Positions 51,675 to 61,318 of a stretch of 64,000 nt of DNA are shown here, in pieces (the first letter of the stretch is position 1; each line of letters begins with the position of its first letter). The DNA is from Asticcacaulis machinosus (GTDB lineage Bacteria > Pseudomonadota > Alphaproteobacteria > Caulobacterales > Caulobacteraceae), in contig NZ_JAQQKV010000002.1 in assembly GCF_028550435.1 (NCBI RefSeq), forward strand, positions 1,081,599 to 1,145,598, given 5' to 3'. Below the pieces are notes generated by a model that saw only the letters and a program-made list of their open reading frames with translations, made no database searches and had not been told where the DNA came from. The position numbers and the translations under genes are program-made.

Positions 51675-54077
51675 CTAGTCTTCATCCGCTTGCGTAAAGG
51701 CCTGCAACTGGCGGGTCAGGCGTTCGCCGCGTTTGCCAGCCACAAGTGCGGCCTCGGACAGGCGGCGGATGTTCTCAGGGTTGTTCGACTGCTTTTGCAT
51801 CATGTCGAGCGCGCCATTGATGACATGCAGCATCTGGCCGAAATCATTGGCGACATTAAAGGTCAGGCGACCCGCCGTTTCATATTTCTGGGCCTGTTGC
51901 AGGGCGTCGTCCAGTTTGCGCGCTTTTTCTTCAAGTGAGGCCTTGCTGGCGATGGCCGAGTTGAGGGATTGGCGCAGATCATCAAGTTCGTCGCGCAGCT
52001 TGGTAAGCTCAGTCATATCAACGGGGGCGATAACGGGTTCGGGGGCGGTTTCGATGATGGGGGCAGGCATCAGATGTTCAATCTCAAACGCCATGCCGAT
52101 CAGGCCGTCAAAGACGCCATGATCAAATGACGGTGTAATCTGTTCCATGAGGCGGACATAGTTGCCCTCACTATCGCGCACGCGGTAGCTAACTGAGCCG
52201 CCGCGGCTGCCGGTCATGAAATCTTTAAGCGTATCAAACAGCGCGGCCTGATCATCAGGGTGGACGGGATCCAGGAAGCCTTCGCCCATAAATTCGTGAG
52301 CCATCAGTCCGGTCAGGTCATGCCAGTCGGCCGACAGGCTGATCAGGGTCGGTGTACCGCTGCGTAAAGCCCACACGCGGGTCAGTTTGGATAAGGTTTG
52401 CGCCACCTCTCTGGCGGACGGAACCGCTACAGGTTCTGGTTCGGGCTCCGGTTCGGGTCTCGATTTCAGGGCGTCGATTTCGGCCATCAGGGCGCCTTGC
52501 GCTTCAGCGGTGGCATCCTCCTGCGCTTTAGCCACAGTCTCAGCCATGACCTGTTCCATGCGGGAGCGCTCAGAGGCTATGGCGGCTTCGATCTGTCCGG
52601 CAATATCGGTTTCAGCCTGTGCCAAGAGCTCGGCCTCAATGGCGGGTCTGAGGCGGGCTTCGATCTCTTCGATCGTTTCTATGGGTGTCGCTTCAGGCGT
52701 CTCGGCGGGTTCGGCAACGGGCGCGGCGGCTTCGGGTGTCGCCTTAGCCTTGTAGCTGCTGATATCGAGCGCTATGCCCGACACGTCGCGGGTGCCATCA
52801 TCACGGGTGTCTGCGCGGCCCTTAAGATTGATCCAACGCAGCGGCTGATCGGTTGGCCCGACCCGCAGTTCAATATCGAGTGTATCGCTATCCCCGGCCA
52901 TCAGGGCGGCAAAGGCTTTGTCGGCAACGGCCTGATCTTCATCGGAAATCAGGGTGGGCCCGCCTATGGTTTCGCGTCCGATAAGACGGCGCATACCTTC
53001 GTCTTCGACAATGGTGTCGGCGTCGCGATCATAGACCCACACGCCTACCCCCAGATTAGCGCGGGCGGTTTCGGCCTGACGCAGATCCTCAAGCGCCTGT
53101 GCGGTGTCATCATCCAGCGGGATCGGTGCCGGTTCGGCAACCGGAGTGGCCAAGGATACCGGTGCGGGCACAGCCATGACCGTCAGGCCCTGATCGGCAC
53201 CATCAGGCGTGTGCACTTTCCAGGCGCTGACCATAACCGTTTGCGCCGTGCCATCGGCGCGTTTCAGGCTAAGCGTTTGCGGGGCGGGCGGGTGATGAGC
53301 GGCCGCATCGGCCTGAACCTGCGCCAAATAATCGACGGCGTGCTGGAAATCCGTATCGTTGACGAAACTTTGGGCCCAGCTTTGCCCCAGACTGTCGTCG
53401 CGTGTGGTCGACAAAATATCGACCGCGGCCCCATTGAGATCAAGCACCTTGCCCGCCAGATCAAGGCCCCAGAACGGCACAGCCGCAGCGGTGAACCAGT
53501 GGCCGCGCCACACACCGGTGATATCACCAATGCCTTCGCCGGCCTGAGATTCGATTTCGACAAAGGCCGCACTTGAGCCGGTGATTTCACCGTGGGGGCT
53601 GACGATCGGCATGGAGGTGACCGAGATCATCACCTTACCGCGCGTCACCGGGTGGGCCAGCATGTGCTGAAAGCCCTTAACCGTCTGGCCACGAAGCGTG
53701 CGCGCAATCGGCAAAAGATCCGGCGGGATCATGCGGCCATCGGGATAGGTGATCCCCCACGTCGCCGAGTGAAAGCGCAGCCCGATCAGTTCAGAGTCCT
53801 TACGGCCCAGCAACTGATGGGCGGCCTTGTTGGCAAAGGTGAATTTTCCGGTCAGGTCGGTTTCGACCAGCGCCACCGGTACAGCGTTGAGCACGTTAAA
53901 AATACGGCGCTCTAAGTTATCGACCTTGCGGTCCGAATTGTGCAGCAGGGTCTGGAACTGACGCACCTGAAAGGTTTTCATGACCGCGATCACGCCACAG
54001 GCCAGCGCCAGAAACAGAAGAATACCGGCGGCGGCGCCCAGCACCATTACCAGATCGGCTTCAGTCTCCAGCAACAT
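51675..54077 (-). CDS. membrane-anchored multi-PAS protein with a degenerate histidine-kinase DHp helix
   Basis: 800 residues. An N-terminal membrane helix (MVLGAAAGILLFLALACGVIAV) is followed by PAS-like domains at about 58-178, 180-305, 335-450 and 560-670, an Ala/Glu-rich coiled coil (450-555), and a second coiled coil (690-735). The last 65 residues resemble the DHp helices of PAS hybrid kinases (normally G-x-AHDFNNLL), but here read NVANDFGQMLHV. Asn744 replaces the phosphoacceptor histidine, and the protein stops after RLTRQLQAFTQADED with no ATPase domain. It is therefore a pseudokinase-like sensor. Confidence 0.82.
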   Translation of the reverse strand: MLLETEADLVMVLGAAAGILLFLALACGVIAVMKTFQVRQFQTLLHNSDRKVDNLERRIFNVLNAVPVALVETDLTGKFTFANKAAHQLLGRKDSELIGLRFHSATWGITYPDGRMIPPDLLPIARTLRGQTVKGFQHMLAHPVTRGKVMISVTSMPIVSPHGEITGSSAAFVEIESQAGEGIGDITGVWRGHWFTAAAVPFWGLDLAGKVLDLNGAAVDILSTTRDDSLGQSWAQSFVNDTDFQHAVDYLAQVQADAAAHHPPAPQTLSLKRADGTAQTVMVSAWKVHTPDGADQGLTVMAVPAPVSLATPVAEPAPIPLDDDTAQALEDLRQAETARANLGVGVWVYDRDADTIVEDEGMRRLIGRETIGGPTLISDEDQAVADKAFAALMAGDSDTLDIELRVGPTDQPLRWINLKGRADTRDDGTRDVSGIALDISSYKAKATPEAAAPVAEPAETPEATPIETIEEIEARLRPAIEAELLAQAETDIAGQIEAAIASERSRMEQVMAETVAKAQEDATAEAQGALMAEIDALKSRPEPEPEPEPVAVPSAREVAQTLSKLTRVWALRSGTPTLISLSADWHDLTGLMAHEFMGEGFLDPVHPDDQAALFDTLKDFMTGSRGGSVSYRVRDSEGNYVRLMEQITPSFDHGVFDGLIGMAFEIEHLMPAPIIETAPEPVIAPVDMTELTKLRDELDDLRQSLNSAIASKASLEEKARKLDDALQQAQKYETAGRLTFNVANDFGQMLHVINGALDMMQKQSNNPENIRRLSEAALVAGKRGERLTRQLQAFTQADED

Positions 54078-54201
54078 AACAACCCCTTTTTACCGCACGC
54101 GCAAACCTGATCTTCGAAGGTGCAGTGTGCATTTACGACACACTACGCCCTTCAGTTGTCAGTTTTAGCAAGAACTGTACCTATATGCCCTGCAGGGGGA
54201 A

Positions 54202-54900
54202 TTATACAGGTTCAGCTTGGGCGCGGTAGTCGGCAATCACGTCACCGGCGGCCTCAAGCTCGGCCTCATGGTCCGGATCGCGGGCTTTTTCGGCCAATGC
54301 CGCTTCGTACCAGATCTGCATCGACTCCAGATCCAGCAGGCGCTCGACATAGGCGGCTGATTTGGGCGACAGTTTAAGGCCATAGCTGCGCACCCGAAAC
54401 GCTACCGGACAGAAAAACGCATCGACGGCGGTAAACTTATCGCCCGCGAGATAAGGCCCGCCAAAACGCTTCAACCCATCCAGCCACAGGGCCTCCAGCC
54501 GGTCGAGATCCTTTTGCAGCGCCGGGGTGATGTCGCGCAGTTTGATGCGCACGCCGCAGTTCATCGAGCAGGTGTTACGCAGGGCTGAAAACCCGGAGTG
54601 CATCTCAGCCGCCGCCGACCGCGCCCAGGCCCGCGCGGCGTGGTCCTTCGGCCAGACAGACGGGTGCTGCTCATAGACATATTCGGCAATCGCCAGAGAG
54701 TCCCACACGGTTACGCTGTGTTCCGTCAGACAGGGCACAAGACCGGTTGGCGAGAATTTCAGAAACTCAGGATTTTTGCCGTAACCGCCTTTGAAGAAAT
54801 TCATATGCTCGACAAACTCAATGCCCAGTTCGCTTAACAGCACCCACGGACGCAGCGACCATGACGAATAGTTCTTATTGGCGATGTAGAGGTTATACAT
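54202..54900 (-). CDS. glutathione S-transferase family protein
   Basis: 232 residues. The N-terminal thioredoxin-like domain shows YIANKNYSSWSLRPWVLLSE, with the serine region expected for glutathione activation, and FLKFSPTGLVPCL plus VWDSLAIAEYVYEQHP for GSH binding. The C-terminal helical domain contains YLAGDKFTAVDAFFCPVAFR, with the usual N-capping/hydrophobic staple region. The substrate is unknown. Single gene. A 181-bp gap to the next gene shows nothing recognisable. Confidence 0.92.
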   Translation of the reverse strand: MYNLYIANKNYSSWSLRPWVLLSELGIEFVEHMNFFKGGYGKNPEFLKFSPTGLVPCLTEHSVTVWDSLAIAEYVYEQHPSVWPKDHAARAWARSAAAEMHSGFSALRNTCSMNCGVRIKLRDITPALQKDLDRLEALWLDGLKRFGGPYLAGDKFTAVDAFFCPVAFRVRSYGLKLSPKSAAYVERLLDLESMQIWYEAALAEKARDPDHEAELEAAGDVIADYRAQAEPV

Positions 54901-55081
54901 GGACAGTCACCCTGTAAGGTTATGAGTTCAAATAATTATATTACGCTTTGGCTGTGGCTCCAAGTCGGATCAACCTGGGCCATTTCACCGGTTACGCGAA
55001 ATTTACCGTATCCGCATTGACCCTTATGGGCTTATTGGTCATGATTTCCCATCAACGGATCAAAGACCATCGGGGGATAGC

Positions 55082-56260
55082 ATGAGCGCGGTAGAGGACA
55101 ATCATCAGGCCACATCATCCTTAGTGGCGCGTATCCGTCATATCCTGCTGCAGCCATCTTTGGAATGGGACAAAATCGCTGAGGAGACGACTACCGGCAA
55201 AGATGTATTCAGCCGTTATGTGCTGATACTGGCGGCCATCCCGGCACTGGCCAGCCTGATCGGCAGTCAGGTTTTTGGCGTCAATGCCTTCCTGTTCAGC
55301 GTTAAGCCGCCCCTGTGGCAATCGGCCCTGTCGGCCCTTTTGATTTATGGCCTGTCCCTGCTGTCGGTGTGGATTTTGTCGCTGGTCATCAATGCCCTGA
55401 GCCCGACCTTTCAGGGCGAAAAGAACGCGACCGAAGCCTATAAGGTGGCGGCCTACAGCAATACGCCCGGCTGGCTGGCCGGAATTTTCAGCCTGATCCC
55501 GCATCTGGGGGTGCTGGGGTTGCTGGGACTTTACGGCATCTATCTGATGTATCGCGGATTGCCGCGCCTGATGAAGTCGCCGGTCGAGAAATCAACGACC
55601 TTTACGCTGGCGGTGGTTGTGGTCGGCATCGTGGTAAATCTGGTGCTGTTTGCGGTGGTGGCCCCCGTCATGGGGTTGGTCAGCGGGGCCGGGGCCAATA
55701 TCGCCGCCAATACGCCGGCGGAGGTGACCATCAATGGCAAAACCGTTGACGTGACGGGCCTTGAAGCGGCGGCGCGCAAGATGGAAGATGCCGCCGAAAA
55801 AATGCAAAATGCCGAAGCGATAAAGGTTGTTGACCCCAACCTGCTCGAAGGGTTGATGCCCGCGATGGTGGCGGGGGCTGCCCGTGGTGAGGTGACCACC
55901 AGTGCCAATTCGGTCGGGCAATATTCGGGCTCCAGCGCTGAGGCTCAATACCTGATCGAAGACGGTAATCTCAACGTCAAGGTTACCGATATCGGGGCTA
56001 TGGGCGCCATGGCGGCGCTGGGCACGGCTATGAACGTCAATTCGAGCCGAAAGGTCGGTGAGTCTTACGAGAAAATCACGACCGAAAATGGCCGGTTAGT
56101 CTCGGAATCCTATGATGCCGATACCAAGCACGGCAAATATTCGGTGCTGGTGTCAGAGCGGATTCTGATCGAGGCTGAGGGCGACAATGTCGAGATGGCA
56201 ACCCTGAAAAGTGCCGTCGATGCGGTGGGACTCACCCGTGCGGAGAAGCTTATTCAGTAG
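55082..56260 (+). CDS. Yip1 family membrane protein
   Basis: 392 residues. The N-terminal half is a Yip1 domain with about five helices: ILLQPSLEWDKIAEETTTG, VLILAAIPALASLIGSQVFG, ALSALLIYGLSLLSVWILSLV, AAYSNTPGWLAGIFSLIPHLG, and FTLAVVVVGIVVNLVLFAVV. The C-terminal half is a soluble, repetitive Ala/Glu-rich domain (GLEAAARKMEDAAEKMQNAE) that may be periplasmic. Function is not established in bacteria. Its 3' end overlaps that of the convergent hydrolase gene by 11 nt. Confidence 0.85.
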   Translation: MSAVEDNHQATSSLVARIRHILLQPSLEWDKIAEETTTGKDVFSRYVLILAAIPALASLIGSQVFGVNAFLFSVKPPLWQSALSALLIYGLSLLSVWILSLVINALSPTFQGEKNATEAYKVAAYSNTPGWLAGIFSLIPHLGVLGLLGLYGIYLMYRGLPRLMKSPVEKSTTFTLAVVVVGIVVNLVLFAVVAPVMGLVSGAGANIAANTPAEVTINGKTVDVTGLEAAARKMEDAAEKMQNAEAIKVVDPNLLEGLMPAMVAGAARGEVTTSANSVGQYSGSSAEAQYLIEDGNLNVKVTDIGAMGAMAALGTAMNVNSSRKVGESYEKITTENGRLVSESYDADTKHGKYSVLVSERILIEAEGDNVEMATLKSAVDAVGLTRAEKLIQ

Positions 56261-57113
56261 GTTTTTTCGCGGCTTTACTCAGCCCCAGAAACGGCCAGAC
56301 GCTGCGCTCATAAAGGCCGTCACGCACCAGGGTCGAATGGCCGGAACCGTCATAACGGGCAAAAGTTTTGGGCTGATTGGCCAGATCATAGAGCCTTACT
56401 CCGTGGTGAAACGGGATCACCGTATCGCGGTCGCCGTGGGCGATCAGCACCGGAATGTGCACATCCTTGATCCGGTCGCGCGACAGGTATTTGTCCTTCA
56501 TCAGAAAGGACACCGGCAGCAAAGGATAGCGCTCCTGTCCGACATCGGCGGCGGCGGTGAACGGGGCCTCCAGTATCAACGCGAGGGCCGGACGTTGGGT
56601 CGCAAGCCAAGTGGCCACGCCTGAGCCCAGTGAATGGCCATGAATGATGATCCGTTCCGGCTTATAGCCCTGCGCGGTCAGCCAGTCATAGGCCGTGGCG
56701 GCATCGGTGAATAACCCCTGTTCGGTGGGGGTGCCGGTTGATCCGGCATAGCCGCGATAAGACACAGCCAGAAACCCGACCCCTTCGCGGTGCATGTGGA
56801 TATAGCGATCCGACTGGTCGTGAATGCCTGAGCCCTGGCCGCCGAAAAACAGGATTAGCGGCTTGTCCTCGTCCGGCGGCAGATACCACGCCCGCAGGGT
56901 TTCGCCATCGGGGGTCTTAAGGCGGATGTCTTCGATGTCCGGCACGCCATCGACCTTGGGGGTTGTGACGGTGGTGACCTTTTCATACAGCATGTTTTGC
57001 TGATTGAAGTAGATATACCCCAGGATCAGCAGATAAATCGCCAGCGCCACCACCAGCGCGATCCGGCCGATGAGGGAAAAGAGTTTCAGAGCGCCTGAGC
57101 GATGACGGGGCAT
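56250..57113 (-). CDS. alpha/beta hydrolase (BEM46/FrsA-like)
   Basis: 287 residues with an N-terminal membrane anchor (IGRIALVVALAIYLLILGYIY). The catalytic triad can be read: Ser161 in GHSLGSG, Asp230 in AHGDRDTVIP, His259 in GSGHSTL. LILFFGGQGSGIHDQSDRY is unusual in having GGQG where many relatives have HGNG. The fold resembles the BEM46/YfhR family of membrane-attached hydrolases. The substrate is unknown. Confidence 0.88.
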   Translation of the reverse strand: MPRHRSGALKLFSLIGRIALVVALAIYLLILGYIYFNQQNMLYEKVTTVTTPKVDGVPDIEDIRLKTPDGETLRAWYLPPDEDKPLILFFGGQGSGIHDQSDRYIHMHREGVGFLAVSYRGYAGSTGTPTEQGLFTDAATAYDWLTAQGYKPERIIIHGHSLGSGVATWLATQRPALALILEAPFTAAADVGQERYPLLPVSFLMKDKYLSRDRIKDVHIPVLIAHGDRDTVIPFHHGVRLYDLANQPKTFARYDGSGHSTLVRDGLYERSVWPFLGLSKAAKKPTE

Positions 57114-57124
57114 GGTGGTGTCCG

Positions 57125-57156
57125 GGTTATACTACGCGTAGTAAGCGTGCATAACC
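57125..57156. promoter_or_regulatory. nested palindrome in a divergent promoter
   Basis: TACTACGCGTAGTA (57130-57143) is a perfect 14-bp palindrome inside a GGTTAT (57125-57130) / ATAACC (57151-57156) inverted repeat, between the divergent hydrolase and HD-GYP genes. It has the shape of a dimer-binding operator. The regulator is unknown. Confidence 0.4.
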
Positions 57157-57266
57157 TGAATCGTGTGCCTGCGCATCAGCCGATGGGGTGTAAATCAATA
57201 TTAAGCCTGATGGGATAGGCTATCCTGATCTGAGGACATTACCTTAACGGTAGGGAAGGTCACATC

Positions 57267-58691
57267 GTGCAAAAGGCACCGAGATTGCCGGATATTGCGG
57301 CAAAAAGCCTCAGGCTGTCCGAACTTTTAGGAGCCCTGTCGCACGCGCTTGATATGACCGAAGGCCAGCCAGAAGGACACTGCGTGCGCTGTGCCTATAT
57401 CGGCATGCACATGGCCGATGAGCTGGAGCTTAACGACCGGCAACGGTGGGAGCTTTATTATGTCCTGCTGCTTAAGGATCTGGGCTGTTCGTCCAATGCC
57501 GCGCGCATCTGTCAGCTTTATCTGACCGATGATTTAAGCTTTAAGCGTGACTTTAAGGAAATCGATTCCGACCTGTCCAATATCTTGGGCTTTGTCATGT
57601 CGCATACCGGACTGAAGGCCGATCTGGCCGCACGGTTTCGCGCGACAATTAACATCTTTCAGAATGGCGGGGAGCTGTCGCGCGAACTGATTGAGACCCG
57701 CTGCACGCGCGGTGCCGATATTGCCCGCCAACTGCGCTTTTCCGAAGCCGTCGCCATCGGCATCCGCGACCTTGATGAGCACTGGGACGGCAAGGGGCAG
57801 CCGCAAAAGCTCAAAGGCCGTGAGATATCGCCCTATGCCCGTATTGCGCTGCTGACGCAGGTGGTCGATGTCTTCAACACCAGTCATGGCCGGTTGGCGG
57901 CCATCAATGAGGTTCAAAAGCGCGCAGGCACGTGGTTTGAGCCGGAAATGGCCGACGCGTTTCTTGAGACCTCGGCCCGGCCCGGTTTCTGGGAAGGCCT
58001 GTCCGATACGGATTTGAACGCGCAGGTTTACGGCCTTGAGCCCGCCAGTCGCGAAGTCGAACTGGATGAAGATTTCCTGGATGATATCGCGATCGCCTTC
58101 GGGCAGGTGGTCGATTCCAAAAGTCCCTATACCGCCGGTCATTCGGCGCGGGTGGCGCTCTATACCGACATGATGGGTGAGGTTCTGGGCCTGGACGATC
58201 ACGTCCGGCGCTGGCTAAAGCGGGCGGCCCTTTTGCATGATGTTGGAAAGCTTGGGGTCTCCAACACTATCCTCGATAAACCGGGTAAGCTTGAGGGGGA
58301 TGAGTGGGTGCAGATGCAAAACCACGCCCTCTATACCGAGCATATACTGTCGCGCATTTCGGCCTTTGCCGAACTGGCGCAGATCGCCGGCGCTCACCAT
58401 GAGCGCCTTGATGGCAAGGGCTATCCGCATGGCCTGGCGGCCGATCAGATCAGCTTTGAAACCCGCATCATCTCGACAGCGGATTTCTTTGACGCCCTGA
58501 CCGCTGACCGGCCTTACCGCGCGGCCATGCCGGTGGGGAAGGCGCTCGATATCATCGGCGATAGCGTCGGTTCCGCCATCGATCCGGTCTGCTATGAGGC
58601 CCTGAAGCGCGCCATAGATCTGATCGAACGCAACGGCAGCGATGACACCCTGATGATTGATGGGCAGGCCCCGGTTATGAAGGTGGCGTAA
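57267..58691 (+). CDS. tandem HD-domain protein with C-terminal HD-GYP phosphodiesterase
   Basis: 474 residues from GTG 57267 (AGGGAAGG upstream). The C-terminal HD-GYP domain is complete: SPYTAGHSARVALYTDMMG, HDVGKLGVSNTILDKPG with His324-Asp325, AHHERLDGKGYPHGL with HHE from 377, and RIISTADFFDALTADRPYR. It should hydrolyse cyclic di-GMP. The N-terminal half (about 20-230) is a degenerate copy: LLLKDLGCSSNAAR has Lys70-Asp71 in place of His-Asp, and LDEHWDGKGQP replaces HHE-x-x-DG-x-GYP. The first domain is probably regulatory. Cytoplasmic, with no receiver domain. Confidence 0.92.
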   Translation: MQKAPRLPDIAAKSLRLSELLGALSHALDMTEGQPEGHCVRCAYIGMHMADELELNDRQRWELYYVLLLKDLGCSSNAARICQLYLTDDLSFKRDFKEIDSDLSNILGFVMSHTGLKADLAARFRATINIFQNGGELSRELIETRCTRGADIARQLRFSEAVAIGIRDLDEHWDGKGQPQKLKGREISPYARIALLTQVVDVFNTSHGRLAAINEVQKRAGTWFEPEMADAFLETSARPGFWEGLSDTDLNAQVYGLEPASREVELDEDFLDDIAIAFGQVVDSKSPYTAGHSARVALYTDMMGEVLGLDDHVRRWLKRAALLHDVGKLGVSNTILDKPGKLEGDEWVQMQNHALYTEHILSRISAFAELAQIAGAHHERLDGKGYPHGLAADQISFETRIISTADFFDALTADRPYRAAMPVGKALDIIGDSVGSAIDPVCYEALKRAIDLIERNGSDDTLMIDGQAPVMKVA

Positions 58692-58697
58692 GCCGTT

Positions 58698-59216
58698 TTA
58701 CTGACAGCTTGCCTCAGTCACGGGCGCAAATTGCTGAAGGTGGTGGCTGAGATAGGACAGGGTGTTGGTGGCAAAAAATACCAGCGTCTTATCGGCTCCG
58801 GTTTCGATATATTGCTCACTAAGCACGATCAATTCCATATAAAGCCGGTTCTGCGCGTCGATATAATCGTAGTCGAAATCTGACGATGAGACGAGGGTAA
58901 GCGCGTCCAGCCGTCTGGTGTGGCGATCATCCGGGTGCTGATCAAGCCCGACATTCAGATGCGCACCCTGAACTGATGTCAAAAGGGCTTCGGCGGTCCA
59001 TATATGGGCCTCGGCCATCTGGCGGGCATAGTCGCGCACTTCGGCCCGTTGTGAACGCTCAATGGCCAGCCGATGCAGTTTAATGGCACAGCCATTGAGC
59101 ATGGCGGCACGCGCGGCAAACTGTGCGCCCGTCAGGCTGCGGTTAAATTTATGGGCTGCCGGAAAGGGCAGGGCGTTTGACAGCAAGGCCGTCAGATTGT
59201 GGGGAGACATGAACAT
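58698..59216 (-). CDS. DUF4142-like protein
   Basis: 172 residues from ATG 59216 (AAGGCG upstream; the frame extends to 59267). The helical bundle pattern fits DUF4142: KLHRLAIERSQRAEVRDYAR, QMAEAHIWTAEALLTSV, LDALTLVSSSDFDYDYIDAQ, and FATNTLSYLSHHLQQFAPV. No convincing signal peptide is seen, although the family is often exported. It ends 6 bp after the convergent HD-GYP gene. Function is unknown. Confidence 0.62.
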   Translation of the reverse strand: MFMSPHNLTALLSNALPFPAAHKFNRSLTGAQFAARAAMLNGCAIKLHRLAIERSQRAEVRDYARQMAEAHIWTAEALLTSVQGAHLNVGLDQHPDDRHTRRLDALTLVSSSDFDYDYIDAQNRLYMELIVLSEQYIETGADKTLVFFATNTLSYLSHHLQQFAPVTEASCQ

Positions 59217-59433
59217 TGAAAATCGCCTTGAGGTTGGAGCGCGGCAACCGCGCGGACAACCCATCACACACCAAACTTTTTTATTTGCCTGAGTTTACCG
59301 TTTGCGGTGGTTCAGACCTATGGGCAGCCTGACGGGCGATTCTCACCGTTTCTGGATTTTAACGTCTTGTGGATAAGTTCGGAAGTGGTTTAGGCGCAAT
59401 AATTGTAAAATGTCCGTAATTGGATGGATTAGT

Positions 59434-59463
59434 GCGGAATGATTTTTTGAGGAATCATTCCGC
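59434..59463. other. hairpin in the gap after the ABC permease gene
   Basis: GCGGAATGATT (59434-59444) pairs perfectly with AATCATTCCGC (59453-59463); a second short stem GTGGC/GCCAC lies near 59490-59505. The gap 59268-59551 has no gene. The hairpin lies about 90 bp beyond the permease stop and lacks a clear T-run on the minus strand, so its role as a transcript end is uncertain. Confidence 0.4.
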
Positions 59464-59551
59464 TCAGGCCGCCACCAGCGGCGCGGCCAAGGTGGCGTAG
59501 CCACTGCCTGGTAAGGGCCAAAGACAAATGCCGACGAGGGACTAAAGAAAC

Positions 59552-60313
59552 CTAGGTGCGCAAGCGGTATCCTGTCTTGAATACCCACGAAATAATAGCG
59601 ACACAGATCGCCATAAACAGAACTGTCATCCCTAAGCTGACGGCGATATTGACATCGGCCTTGCCGTAGAAGGTCCAGCGAAAGCCGTTGACCAGATAGA
59701 CTATCGGATTGAACAGGGTCACGGTCTGCCAGGCAGGGGGCAACATGCTGATGGAATAAAATGTGCCGCCGAGAAAGGTCAGGGGCGTGATGATCAGCAT
59801 GGGCACGATCTGAAGCTTTTCAAACCCGTCAGCGATGATGCCCAGGATAAATCCGAACAGGGAAAAGGTCACCGAGATCAGCACCAGATAACCGGCCGTG
59901 GCCAGAGGATGCACAATCTCAAACGGCACAAACAGGCGCGCGGTGGCAAGGATTATGGTGCCGATAATGACCGATTTGGTGGCGGCGGCCCCCACATAAC
60001 CCAAAATCACTTCGCCTACCTCAACGGGTGCAGACAGCACCTCATAGATCGTACCGGTAAAACGCGGCAGATAGATGCCGAACGATGAGTTCGATACGCT
60101 TTCGGTCAGTACTGTCAGCATGATCAGGCCCGGCACAATGAACGCGCCATAGGATACGCCGCCGATCTCAGTCATCTGGCTGCCGATAGCCGAGCCAAAG
60201 ACGATGAAATAGAGCGAGGTAGACAGGACAGGGGAGGCGATGCTCTGAAAAATGGTGCGCAGGAACCTGTTCATTTCAAAGCCATAGATGGCCAATACAC
60301 CGTGCAGATTCAT
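59552..60313 (-). CDS. ABC-2 type transporter permease
   Basis: 253 residues with about six membrane helices. The ABC-2 motif region is present: [41 protein letters not shown], and [22 protein letters not shown]. The C-terminal end is [21 protein letters not shown]. It overlaps the upstream ATPase gene by 4 nt and together they form an exporter. The substrate cannot be read; NodJ- and drug-type exporters share this fold. Confidence 0.92.
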   Translation of the reverse strand: MNLHGVLAIYGFEMNRFLRTIFQSIASPVLSTSLYFIVFGSAIGSQMTEIGGVSYGAFIVPGLIMLTVLTESVSNSSFGIYLPRFTGTIYEVLSAPVEVGEVILGYVGAAATKSVIIGTIILATARLFVPFEIVHPLATAGYLVLISVTFSLFGFILGIIADGFEKLQIVPMLIITPLTFLGGTFYSISMLPPAWQTVTLFNPIVYLVNGFRWTFYGKADVNIAVSLGMTVLFMAICVAIISWVFKTGYRLRT

Positions 60314-61233
60314 ACCTTGTCCTCCACCAAAGTGACGAAAATGTCCTCCAGCGAGGAGCGGTTCATATTGATGGACGTGAAATCCAGACCCGACTGTGCC
60401 AGTTTTTTGATCAGATCGGCTGGTGCTTCGTCGGTTTCATCGCCGTCAATCACATAGGTCAGGGTCAGGCCGTCATCGGACACGACCGGCGTGTGGCCGC
60501 TGATAGTGGGGGCGGTATCAACGGGTTCCTTCAGGCCAATGACCACTTCGGTGCGGCCTAGTTTGCGCATCAGGGCCGTCTTATCCTCGACCAATATGAT
60601 CTCGCCCTTGTTGATCACGCCGATGCGGTCGGCCATGTCTTCGGCTTCTTCGATATAGTGGGTGGTCAGGATGATGGTCACACCCTGTTCCCGCAGACGG
60701 CGCACCATCTGCCACATATCACGGCGTAACTCTACATCGACGCCAGCGGTGGGTTCATCCAGAAACAGAATCTTCGGCTCATGGGACAGGGCCTTGGCGA
60801 TCAGCACGCGCCGTTTCATACCACCGGACAGGGTGGCGATCTTGGCGTCCTTCTTGTCCCACAGGCTGAGGTCTTTAAGGATTTTTTCCAGATATTTTTT
60901 ATTGGGGCCAAGGCCAAATAAACCGCGGCTAAAGGCGACCGTGTTCCACACCGTCACAAACATGTCGGTCGCCAGTTCCTGCGGCACCAGCCCTATCTTG
61001 GCGCGGGCGGCCCGGAAATCTTTGGAGATGTCGTGGCCATCGGCGGTGATGGTGCCGCCGGTCGGGCGCACCAGTCCGCACACGGCACCTATAAGGGTTG
61101 TCTTGCCGGCGCCATTCGGCCCCAGCAACGCAAAGATTTCCCCGCGACGGATATCGAGGTCTATGCCTTTGAGCGCCTTATGGCCGCTGTCGTAGGTTTT
61201 CTCCAGCCCTTTGATGGCGATGATCGGCTCCAC
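60310..61233 (-). CDS. ABC transporter ATP-binding protein
   Basis: 307 residues, partner of the ABC-2 permease. Walker [16 protein letters not shown]-loop region [14 protein letters not shown], signature [15 protein letters not shown], Walker [15 protein letters not shown]-loop [16 protein letters not shown]. The C-terminal 75 residues form the extra domain typical of ABC-2 exporters ([20 protein letters not shown], then [14 protein letters not shown]). It is the first gene of the two-gene operon. Confidence 0.93.
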   Translation of the reverse strand: MEPIIAIKGLEKTYDSGHKALKGIDLDIRRGEIFALLGPNGAGKTTLIGAVCGLVRPTGGTITADGHDISKDFRAARAKIGLVPQELATDMFVTVWNTVAFSRGLFGLGPNKKYLEKILKDLSLWDKKDAKIATLSGGMKRRVLIAKALSHEPKILFLDEPTAGVDVELRRDMWQMVRRLREQGVTIILTTHYIEEAEDMADRIGVINKGEIILVEDKTALMRKLGRTEVVIGLKEPVDTAPTISGHTPVVSDDGLTLTYVIDGDETDEAPADLIKKLAQSGLDFTSINMNRSSLEDIFVTLVEDKV

Positions 61234-61318
61234 GGCAACCCCTTATGTGTTTATGTACCGGTTCGGACAGATATAAGGCGGTGGGCGGCAGACGCAATGC
61301 GGAATGTGTAAAATTATC

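Noticed and set aside
52398..53576. Long plus-strand frame (392 codons) inside the PAS protein gene
   Set aside because: Antisense shadow; Gly/Arg-rich with no recognisable domain.
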